A stretch of 34,737 nt of DNA from Spirochaetia bacterium (GTDB lineage: Bacteria > Spirochaetota > Spirochaetia > CAKZLE01). Positions within the stretch are counted from its first letter, which is position 1. The number at the start of each line of letters is the position of its first letter. The DNA is taken from positions 1 to 34,737 of the forward strand of contig JAIPFY010000034.1 of the NCBI GenBank assembly GCA_021736385.1, in the 5' to 3' direction. Shown one piece after another: positions 25,978 to 33,371 of the stretch. A program made the translations under genes and the position numbers. Under the pieces are notes generated by a model. That model was not told the DNA's origin, did no database searches, and saw only the letters and a list, made by a program, of their open reading frames with translations.

Positions 25978-26023
25978 AGGCTAGATAGACGTCTCCAGAA
26001 CATCTTCTTACGCTGGAAGCAAT

Positions 26024-26050
26024 AAAAAGGGTCCCATCTAGATGGGACCC
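26024..26050 (-). terminator. Intrinsic terminator of gdhA
   Basis: GGGTCCCATCT (26029-26039) is followed at once by its exact reverse complement (26040-26050), a perfect 22-base palindrome, and on the minus strand by TTTTT (26028-26024). It lies 25 bases after the gdhA stop. Confidence 0.92.
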
Positions 26051-26075
26051 ACGAAACCAGTATAGATAAGAAGTA

Positions 26076-27413
26076 CTAATAGCCAAGCTGCAGCATGGTA
26101 TCAGCCACCTTCTTGAATCCCGCGATGTTCGCCCCTCTCACATAGTCGACATAGCCGTCAGGCATCGTCCCTTCTGTGATGCAGGAGGCATGGATGTTCT
26201 GCATGATCTCATGCAGTCTTCCGTCGACTTCTTCTTTTGACCAGCGGAGCTTCATGGAGTTCTGTGACATCTCCAGTCCCGATACCGCTACCCCGCCGGC
26301 GTTCGCAGCCTTCCCGGGAGCGAAGAGGATCTTCTGTGCCTGGAACTTCTGCACCGCTTCGGTGGTACATCCCATGTTCGAGGTCTCGACGACATAGGAG
26401 ACACCGTTACTGATGAGCAGTTCGGCATCCTGCAGGTCGAGCTCGTTCTGGATGGCGCAGGGGAATGCCATATCGACCGGTACTTCCCAGGGTTTTCGTC
26501 CCTTCACGAACTTGGCCCCGAATCGTTTGGCATAGGGTTCGACCACGTCGTTGTTCGAAGCCCGCAGCTCCAGCATGTAGTCCCATTTCTCCTGGGTATC
26601 GATCCCTTCAGGATCATGGATGTAGCCATCAGGACCACTGATCGTCACCACTTTGGCTCCGAGTTCGGAAGCTTTCATCACAGCACCCCAGGCGACATTC
26701 CCAAACCCTGAGACGGAGATGGTCTTCCCCTTCATGGTATCCTGCTGAGCTTCTACCATCTCATGGGCGAAGTACATGGCACCGAACCCGGTCGCTTCAG
26801 GTCTGATCAGTGAACCGCCCCAGTTCTGGCCCTTCCCGGTCAGTACTCCGGTATTCTCGATCATCATACGTTTGTACTGACCATAGAGATACCCGATCTC
26901 CCGGGCGCCTACCCCGATATCACCGGCAGGGACATCGGTACTCGGTCCGATATATCTATAGAGCTCGGTCATGAACGACCGACAGAATCTCATGATCTCA
27001 TTGTCCGACTTCCCTTTCGTGTTGAAGTCAGACCCGCCTTTGGCACCGCCCATGGGCAGGGTGGTAAGACTGTTCTTGAAGGTCTGCTCGAAGCCGAGAA
27101 ACTTGAGTGTCCCGAGGGTCACACTCGGGTGGAACCTGAGTCCTCCTTTGTAGGGACCGATCGCATTGTTGAACTGTATGCGATACCCTCTGTTCACCTG
27201 CACGTCCCCGTTATCATCCTCCCATTCGACTTTGAAGGTGATGACCCTGTCAGGTTCGGTGATCCTCTCGAGGATCTTCGCATTCAGATACGCAGGGTTC
27301 TCATTGACTACATCGATGATCGATTCAACCACCTCTTTGGCTGCCTGTATGAACTCCGGCTGTGCAGGGTTCTTCTGTTCCAATTCTGCCATAAACGAAT
27401 CGTAATGATACAT
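26076..27413 (-). CDS. gdhA: Glutamate dehydrogenase, hexameric (GdhA family)
   Basis: A 445-residue enzyme that interconverts glutamate with 2-oxoglutarate and ammonia. The substrate-binding GPYKGGLRFH is at 86-95 and the catalytic lysine K125 lies in PMGGAKGGSDF; the Rossmann-type dinucleotide motif is SGFGNVAWG in the second half. The close match in layout to the small hexameric bacterial enzymes suggests NADP use, though coenzyme cannot be settled by eye. The segment ETSNMGCTTEA replaces the EGANMPT.EA of E. coli-type enzymes. ATG 27413 is chosen because GGAGG (27420-27424) fits it; the alternative ATG at 27425 overlaps that site. It is a single-gene unit with its own promoter and terminator. 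Confidence 0.95.
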   Translation of the reverse strand: MYHYDSFMAELEQKNPAQPEFIQAAKEVVESIIDVVNENPAYLNAKILERITEPDRVITFKVEWEDDNGDVQVNRGYRIQFNNAIGPYKGGLRFHPSVTLGTLKFLGFEQTFKNSLTTLPMGGAKGGSDFNTKGKSDNEIMRFCRSFMTELYRYIGPSTDVPAGDIGVGAREIGYLYGQYKRMMIENTGVLTGKGQNWGGSLIRPEATGFGAMYFAHEMVEAQQDTMKGKTISVSGFGNVAWGAVMKASELGAKVVTISGPDGYIHDPEGIDTQEKWDYMLELRASNNDVVEPYAKRFGAKFVKGRKPWEVPVDMAFPCAIQNELDLQDAELLISNGVSYVVETSNMGCTTEAVQKFQAQKILFAPGKAANAGGVAVSGLEMSQNSMKLRWSKEEVDGRLHEIMQNIHASCITEGTMPDGYVDYVRGANIAGFKKVADTMLQLGY

Positions 27414-27448
27414 GATGACCTCCATCAGTATGGGCGAAGTTGTGTTCC

Positions 27449-27472
27449 AAAAAAAGAGCTGTCAGCTCTTTT
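27449..27472 (-). terminator. Terminator-like hairpin in the gdhA leader
   Basis: On the minus strand AAAAGAGCTG pairs with CAGCTCTTTT (27452-27461 and 27463-27472 on the plus strand) and the stem runs into seven Ts (27455-27449). It is 36 bases before the gdhA start and about 10 bases downstream of the predicted transcription start. No minus-strand gene lies upstream that would need termination here. It could act as an attenuator or as a 5' protective stem. Confidence 0.7.
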
Positions 27473-27488
27473 CGAAAAATCATACACC

Positions 27489-27517
27489 ATAGTAACCCCG
27501 CAAATATCAATTGTCAA
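27489..27517 (-). promoter_or_regulatory. gdhA: Promoter of gdhA
   Basis: On the minus strand a perfect -35 TTGACA (27512-27517) is followed after 17 bases by TACTAT (27489-27494, four of six). Transcription would start near 27481. The -35 overlaps two copies of CAATTG (about 27508-27520), a possible operator. Confidence 0.7.
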
Positions 27518-27741
27518 TTGCAAGATTTATCTTTTACGCAATTTACGATATAGAATTTTATATATTCAGTATTGCAGACAAAGTTTATTGCTTATTATTT
27601 ATATATATCAATATTATTATAATGTTTTTTGTTTTTCAGTGATTTTTTTTATGATTTTTGATGTTTTCATACATATGCATAATCTACCACCAAACACACA
27701 TCAGCATAGCGAAAGCAGCTGAAACATGATACAGTACTAGT
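27518..27741. other. AT-rich divergent region between gdhA and the REC-REC-PPDK_N gene
   Basis: Together with the gdhA promoter and leader this makes about 330 bases without a gene. It is strikingly AT-rich, with runs such as TATATATATC and T-tracts of six to eight bases near 27620-27660, and is probably intrinsically bent. Several TATAAT-like words occur on both strands, so I cannot pick one promoter for the plus-strand gene. No small ORF with a ribosome site is seen. Confidence 0.55.
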
Positions 27742-30714
27742 ATGTATCAACAACCAATAATCCCTGAGACCATCTTTCAGGATCTGATGTCTAAACGAGT
27801 ACGGAACATCCTTCTGATCTGCAGCAGATACGACAGGTTCATGCTGGAGGAAGATGGCAGGATCGAAGAACTGCTCTTTCAGGACTATGTATCGCTGGGT
27901 CTTCGCTATCCACCGAAGATCACTCATGCCCCATCAGCACAGACAGCGCTTTCTCTACTGAAGACCCATGAGTTCGAGCTGGTGATCACCATGATCAATA
28001 TCGGAGAGCTGCACGTGGCAGATCTTGCCCAGACGATCAAGAAGACCTACCCCGACAAACCCATCATCATCCTCTCACCACAGGCGACCCACAAGAAGCT
28101 TCTGGAACTCAAGACAGAGAGTCATGATGTGGTTGATTACATCTTCACCTGGCAGGGGAATCCCAATATCCTGCTGGCAATGGTCAAGCTGGTAGAGGAC
28201 AGGATGAACGCCAGACTGGACACCCGGTCTGCCGGTGTCCAGGTCATCATCCTCGTCGAGGATTCGGTACGCTACTACTCGACCTATCTGCCGATGATCT
28301 ACACCAGTCTGATCCAGCAAGCCCGCTATATCATGTCAGAGGGGCTGAACGACTGGTCAAGGACCCAGAGGATGCGCGGCAGGCCGAAGATCCTGCTGGC
28401 GAAGACCTACAACGAAGCGGTAGCCCTCTATGACACGTTCAGGGACTGCACCCTGGGGATCATATCCGATATCTCCTACAAGAAGGACGGGGAACAGGAT
28501 AAGGAGGCAGGTCTCAAGCTATGTGAGTACATACGCACCGATAACAGTGAACTGCCGATCCTGCTGCAGTCATCCAGACTGGAGTATCAGATCGAAGCTG
28601 AACGCTACAGAGCGCACTTCATCTACAAGCACTCAGAGACCCTCCTTGCCGATATCAGGACCTACATCAGAAAGAACTACGGGTTCGGTGACTTCATATT
28701 CAGAGATCCTGAGACGTTGCGACAGATCGCCAAGGCCGAGAGCCTGCGGGATCTGCAGCATACCCTCTCGGCCGTACCGCTGGAGTCGTTCCAGTTCCAT
28801 GTGCACAACAATGATTTCTCCAAGTGGCTGAAGGCCAGGGCACTGTTCAATCTGGCCAAACTGATCAGACCGAAGGTCCTCGAGGACTACTCGTGCCCTG
28901 AAGAGCTCCGAAACGATATCATCCAGACGATCAAGGCCTATCGTCAGCAGCGGGGTCGGAACACCATCGCGATCTTCAACAAGGATCGCTTCGATGAACT
29001 CTCGTTCTTCACCCGTATCGGCTCTGGGTCCCTCGGGGGGAAGGGCCGTGGTCTGGCGTTCATCAGCATGCAGGTGAAGGAGAGTCAGCTCGCGGAGAAG
29101 TACCCGGAGATGTATCTGTCGATACCGAGGACCATCGTACTCACCACCGAGCTGTTCGACCTGTTCATGGAACAGAACAACCTCAACAATGAGGTCACCA
29201 AGGACTACACGGACAAGGAGATCCTCAGACTCTTCCTGGATGCTGACTTCCCCGAGACCCTGCGTGAGAACCTCAAAGCGATCATCAAGGTCCTGAAGGC
29301 CCCGATAGCGGTCAGATCCTCCAGTCTCCTCGAGGATTCGCACTACCAGCCGTTCGCGGGGATCTATGAGACCTGCATGATCCCCAACTCACATCCGGAC
29401 TTCGACCGCAAGCTGAAGGATCTGTGCAATGCGATCAAGTGCGTGTATGCTTCTACCTACTACAGACGCAGCAAGGACTATCTGCGGGCGACCAACCATA
29501 TGGTCGAAGAGGAGAAGATGGCGGTGATCATCCAGCAGGTCACCGGCACCACCTTCGGGCAGTACTGCTATCCGAACGTCTCCGGTGTCGCCCGATCTCT
29601 CAACTACTACCCGCTGGGCAAGGAGTCCCCGGAGGACGGGATCGCCTATCTTGCCTTCGGGTTCGGCAAGACCGTCGTCGACAACGGGATCTCCCTGAGA
29701 TTCTCACCAAAACACCCGAAACGGGCCATGCAGCTCAATGCCGGCCAGTCTCCGACCTCCAAGATGCAGACGCAGTTCTATGCCCTCGATATGGAGCATT
29801 CCTTCAAGCCTGAGGCTTCCGATTCTGAGAACCTCGTACAGCTCGATGTCGCCGATATCACCGATCCTGCCCCGCTGAAGTACATCGCCTCCACCTATGA
29901 TGTCAAGAACCATGTCATATCCGATTCACCTTCGGCTCAGGGGAAGAAGATCATCACCTTCGCAGCCCTGCTGAAGTACAACATCCTGCCTGTGGCAAAG
30001 ATCATCAGAGAGTTGCTGCAGCTCGGTGAACACATCATGAACGTACCGATCGAGATCGAGTTCGCCTGTAACTTCAACAAGCCCTCGAACAAGAAACCCG
30101 AGTTCAGCATCCTGCAGATCCGCCCCATCGTAGAAGGTGCCGAGTCAGCGGATGTCAGCATCGATCAGGCGCATCTCGAGGACGCCCTGATCTATTCAAA
30201 ACGGGCTATGGGTAACGGGACCTTCAACGATCTGTATGATATCGTCTACATCAAGCCGGAACATTTCGATCCGGCGAAGACTCTGGAGATGGCCCAGATC
30301 ATCGCAGAGATCAATGAGAAGTTCATAGAGGAGGACAAGGGCTACATCCTGCTGGTAGCCGGCCGGCTGGGTTCGAGTGACCCGTGGCTGGGTATCCCGA
30401 CCACCTGGTCGCAGATCTCACAGGCAAAGGTGATCATCGAGACAGGATTGCCGGGTTTTGAAGTCGAACCGAGTCAGGGGACCCACTTCTTTCAGAACCT
30501 CACCTCCCTGCATAATGCCTATATGACGATCAACCCCATACGGAATGACGGGTCCTGTGACTTTGCCGCCCTTGACCGCATGGAAGCGGTCATCGAATCG
30601 GACCATATCCGTTATGTGCATGCAGAAGTGCCGTATACGGTCAAGGTAGATGGCAAGAGTGGCCAGGGGTTCATCGCAGCAGGGACATCAGAGGTGGACG
30701 AAGCAGTCCCATAG
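27742..30714 (+). CDS. Two-receiver protein fused to PEP synthase/PPDK N-terminal ATP-grasp domain
   Basis: A 990-residue soluble protein. Residues about 20-155 look like a receiver domain that has lost its acidic pocket: the position of the phosphoacceptor reads VITMINI. Residues about 165-310 form a second receiver with its key residues kept: E173-D174, D243 (IISDIS), S277 or S278 and K296. From about 425 comes a PPDK_N/PEP-synthase nucleotide-binding domain: glycine loop GSLGGKGRG (427-437), AVRSSSLLED...FAGIYET (523-543) and the closing LQIRPI. The swivelling phosphohistidine domain (GGxTSHAA) and the TIM-barrel PEP domain are absent, so it cannot be a complete PEP synthase. Start is uncertain: ATG 27742 has no ribosome site; ATG 27787 follows AGGA closely. 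Its 3' end overlaps the convergent pseudouridine synthase gene by 27 bases. Function unknown. Confidence 0.85.
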   Translation: MYQQPIIPETIFQDLMSKRVRNILLICSRYDRFMLEEDGRIEELLFQDYVSLGLRYPPKITHAPSAQTALSLLKTHEFELVITMINIGELHVADLAQTIKKTYPDKPIIILSPQATHKKLLELKTESHDVVDYIFTWQGNPNILLAMVKLVEDRMNARLDTRSAGVQVIILVEDSVRYYSTYLPMIYTSLIQQARYIMSEGLNDWSRTQRMRGRPKILLAKTYNEAVALYDTFRDCTLGIISDISYKKDGEQDKEAGLKLCEYIRTDNSELPILLQSSRLEYQIEAERYRAHFIYKHSETLLADIRTYIRKNYGFGDFIFRDPETLRQIAKAESLRDLQHTLSAVPLESFQFHVHNNDFSKWLKARALFNLAKLIRPKVLEDYSCPEELRNDIIQTIKAYRQQRGRNTIAIFNKDRFDELSFFTRIGSGSLGGKGRGLAFISMQVKESQLAEKYPEMYLSIPRTIVLTTELFDLFMEQNNLNNEVTKDYTDKEILRLFLDADFPETLRENLKAIIKVLKAPIAVRSSSLLEDSHYQPFAGIYETCMIPNSHPDFDRKLKDLCNAIKCVYASTYYRRSKDYLRATNHMVEEEKMAVIIQQVTGTTFGQYCYPNVSGVARSLNYYPLGKESPEDGIAYLAFGFGKTVVDNGISLRFSPKHPKRAMQLNAGQSPTSKMQTQFYALDMEHSFKPEASDSENLVQLDVADITDPAPLKYIASTYDVKNHVISDSPSAQGKKIITFAALLKYNILPVAKIIRELLQLGEHIMNVPIEIEFACNFNKPSNKKPEFSILQIRPIVEGAESADVSIDQAHLEDALIYSKRAMGNGTFNDLYDIVYIKPEHFDPAKTLEMAQIIAEINEKFIEEDKGYILLVAGRLGSSDPWLGIPTTWSQISQAKVIIETGLPGFEVEPSQGTHFFQNLTSLHNAYMTINPIRNDGSCDFAALDRMEAVIESDHIRYVHAEVPYTVKVDGKSGQGFIAAGTSEVDEAVP

Positions 30715-31377
30715 GGGATCGAGCGGCGGTCGGGCAACGATGATCATCGGCTCTTTTTTGGTCGGATGCTCGAACTCTACTTTGCGGGCGTGGAGATAGA
30801 TCCCCCCGCCTTTGTTCGATCGCTTCGCACCATACTTGAGATCTCCCTTGATCGTACACCCTATGGCAGCAAGCTGTGCCCGTATCTGGTGATGTCTGCC
30901 GGTGTGCAGGATGATCTCCAGCATGTAGTAATGCGTGGTCGCTCCGGCCACACGATAGCTCAGATGGGCGAACTGTGAATCCTTCTTCTCCTGATCGGAG
31001 GCGAAGGATTTATTCTTCTTTCGGTTCCGGACCAGATAGTGCTTGAGCTCCCCCTGCTCATCAGGAGGCATCTTGTCAACGATCGCCCAGTAGGTCTTCG
31101 TGATCTTCTTGTCTCTGAACATGTTCCCCAGCCGGGTGAGTGCCTTATCGGTCTTGGCGAACAGTACGATACCGCTCGTGGGTCGGTCGAGCCGATGGGG
31201 GACTCCCAGAAAGATGTTCCCAGGCTTGTGATAGGTCTTGCGCAGATACTCTTTGACCAGCTCACTGAGCGGGGTATCGCCGGTCTCATCTGCCTGCACG
31301 ATCTCCGAGGGAAGCTTGTTCACTACGATAAGATGATTATCCTCATAGAGGATCCTGTCCCTGACTGTGTTCTCCAT
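30688..31377 (-). CDS. RluA-family RNA pseudouridine synthase
   Basis: A 229-residue enzyme that isomerises uridine to pseudouridine in RNA. The catalytic motif HRLDRPTSGIVLFAKT starts at residue 61 with the nucleophile D64, and the later GRHHQIRAQLAAIG and GDLKYGA match motif III of the RluA family. It has no S4 RNA-binding domain, so it is a short, stand-alone catalytic member; the target (rRNA or tRNA) is open. The ATG shares one base with the parC stop (TAATG), and the gene lies at the end of the parE-parC unit. Its stop region overlaps the end of the plus-strand PPDK-like gene. Confidence 0.93.
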   Translation of the reverse strand: MENTVRDRILYEDNHLIVVNKLPSEIVQADETGDTPLSELVKEYLRKTYHKPGNIFLGVPHRLDRPTSGIVLFAKTDKALTRLGNMFRDKKITKTYWAIVDKMPPDEQGELKHYLVRNRKKNKSFASDQEKKDSQFAHLSYRVAGATTHYYMLEIILHTGRHHQIRAQLAAIGCTIKGDLKYGAKRSNKGGGIYLHARKVEFEHPTKKEPMIIVARPPLDPLWDCFVHL

Positions 31378-33371
31378 TACATATCTCCCATATTCAACTG
31401 CAGCTGCTTCTCTGATTCAGATTCCTCTTGATCCCCTTCATGCTCCTGAGGATGTGTGTGCACAGCCCTTCTGATACGCATGGAGAGTATCGGCTTCGTG
31501 GTGAGCCTCACTCCGTTGGCTTTGACGCCCTTTACCAGGAATCCGGAGAACGGGAAGCTCTCTTCGTAGACCTTCATCCGCTTGCTCGGCTTGTACTGTA
31601 CGAAGATCTCGGCATCTTCCCTGGTCGAGAGCTTGAGGATCTTGGCATCTTCGGGGACCAGTTCGTACGACCTGTTCATGATGAACTGGGTGATCTGGCA
31701 TCGCTTCACATAGAGCAGTTTGGTCGATCTCTCCTGATAGAGGATCGTGAACACCGTCTGCTCAAGCAGCGTCTTATCAGCAAGACAGCAGAACCTCATG
31801 CCCTTACCGGCAAAATATTTGTCTATGGTATCAGTGACCAGATAGCTTCCAGACTTCTTGATGATGAGCAGCCGGTCATACAGTGAAGCCTTGCACTGCG
31901 AAGTCCCGTCTTTCACCCCATAGCCCACATACCCGGTCTTCGGATCATAACTGACTGTCAGATCCCTGTTGGCAGCCTCGCGCACATCCACTTTATCAAA
32001 GGAGATGATCTTGGTCTTCCTCTTTGCCAGTGGGCCCGAAGTATGCCTCATCGATTCGATCGTATCAAGAGCATATTCGACGATATACTCAAGATGATAG
32101 GCTATCTCCTTGAGTCGCAGATTGATCTCATCGACCTCGTGTTTTGCCTTGTTGATATCATACAGAGAGATCCTTCTGATGGGGATCTTCAGCAGTCGTT
32201 CGACATCATCAGGGGTCACCTCGCGCATCAACTCGTCTCTGTAGGGGATGAACCCGTCCAGGACAGCCTGCATCACCTGTTCCTGAGTGACCCTCTTCTC
32301 TATGCTCTTATAGATACGCTGCTCGATGAAGATCCGCTCCAGCGTCCTGGCATGCAGCCGATCGAGCAGATGCCGCTTCTCATTCTCCAACTCTTTGCGC
32401 AGGATGTTCACCAGTCGTTCAGACTGATAGCCGATCACCTCCGGTACGGTCATGATCGTAGGGAGTCCCTCTTTGATGACCAGCAGATTGATGGAGATCG
32501 ATTGTTCGCAGTCAGTGAAGGCATACAGCGCATCCACCACATCCTGGGTATAGGTGTTCCTCGGGAGATTGATCTCGATACTGATCTTATCGGTGGTGAA
32601 GTCGCTGATGTTCGATATCTTCACCTTCCCCTTCTTCGCAGCACTCTCGATCGAGGTGATCAGCTTCTCGGTGGAGACCCCGAAGGGGAGCTCCTCGATG
32701 ATGATCTTCTTCTCATCTTCTGTATTCAGCTTCGCGCGTGCAAGGACCTTCCCGTTCCCCTCTTCATAGCCCGAGACATCCAGGAACCCGCCACCGGGAA
32801 AATCGGGAAAGATCTCGAAGGACTCTCCCCTGAGTTGACTGGACATCGCATCGAGGACCTCGTTGATATTATGTGGCAGGATCTTCGTGGACATACCTAC
32901 GGCTATACCTTCAGCTCCCTGGATCAGCAGCACCGGCAGTTTGGCGGGAAAGGAGAGCGGCTCCCTGTTCCTCCCGTCATAGGAGTCCTGGTACTCGGTC
33001 AGTTCAGGATTATAGAGGACCTTCTTCGCATAGGGCAGCAGACGACACTCTATGTATCGTGCAGCTGAAGCCATATCGCCAGTCAGGATATTACCGAAAT
33101 TCCCCTGCTTGTCGATGAACAGCTCGGTGTTCGCCAGATTCACCAGGGCTTCGTAGATCGAAGAGTCCCCATGGGGGTGGTACTTCATGCAGTGACCGAC
33201 CACATTCGCCACTTTATGGAACTTACCGTCATCCATCTCGAAGAGCGAATGCATGATTCGCCGCTGAACGGGTTTGAGACCGTCTGAGATGTCAGGTATC
33301 GCGCGTTCTTTGATGACGTATGATGCATATTCCAAGAAATTCTTCTTGAACAGTTTCTGTGCGTGTGCCAT
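31377..33371 (-). CDS. parC: DNA topoisomerase IV subunit A
   Basis: A 664-residue DNA-cleaving subunit of a type IIA topoisomerase. The winged-helix region has HPHGDSSIYEAL at 66-76 and the catalytic pair R105-Y106 (AARYIECR); DGRNREPLSFPAKLPVLL and QGAEGIAVGMSTKILPHN follow. The C-terminal part is short and shows no GyrA box (QRRGGKG), so this is a decatenating ParC-like enzyme and not gyrase. The positions equivalent to E. coli GyrA S83 and D87 are Ser70 and Glu74, the quinolone-sensitive state. It shares TAATG overlaps with parE before it and the pseudouridine synthase after it. Confidence 0.93.
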   Translation of the reverse strand: MAHAQKLFKKNFLEYASYVIKERAIPDISDGLKPVQRRIMHSLFEMDDGKFHKVANVVGHCMKYHPHGDSSIYEALVNLANTELFIDKQGNFGNILTGDMASAARYIECRLLPYAKKVLYNPELTEYQDSYDGRNREPLSFPAKLPVLLIQGAEGIAVGMSTKILPHNINEVLDAMSSQLRGESFEIFPDFPGGGFLDVSGYEEGNGKVLARAKLNTEDEKKIIIEELPFGVSTEKLITSIESAAKKGKVKISNISDFTTDKISIEINLPRNTYTQDVVDALYAFTDCEQSISINLLVIKEGLPTIMTVPEVIGYQSERLVNILRKELENEKRHLLDRLHARTLERIFIEQRIYKSIEKRVTQEQVMQAVLDGFIPYRDELMREVTPDDVERLLKIPIRRISLYDINKAKHEVDEINLRLKEIAYHLEYIVEYALDTIESMRHTSGPLAKRKTKIISFDKVDVREAANRDLTVSYDPKTGYVGYGVKDGTSQCKASLYDRLLIIKKSGSYLVTDTIDKYFAGKGMRFCCLADKTLLEQTVFTILYQERSTKLLYVKRCQITQFIMNRSYELVPEDAKILKLSTREDAEIFVQYKPSKRMKVYEESFPFSGFLVKGVKANGVRLTTKPILSMRIRRAVHTHPQEHEGDQEESESEKQLQLNMGDM

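Noticed and set aside
25827-26020. Cobalamin riboswitch before nrdJ
   Set aside because: I looked for the B12-box and the surrounding stems of the element and did not find them; the intergenic space is also short. A covariance-model search would settle it.
27742-30714. Complete PEP synthase or pyruvate phosphate dikinase
   Set aside because: Only the nucleotide-binding domain is present; the phosphohistidine swivelling domain and the PEP/pyruvate barrel are missing.
32043-33068. Open frame of 341 codons on the plus strand opposite parC
   Set aside because: Shadow of parC in a GC-balanced, strongly coding stretch; low-complexity acidic composition with no domain.
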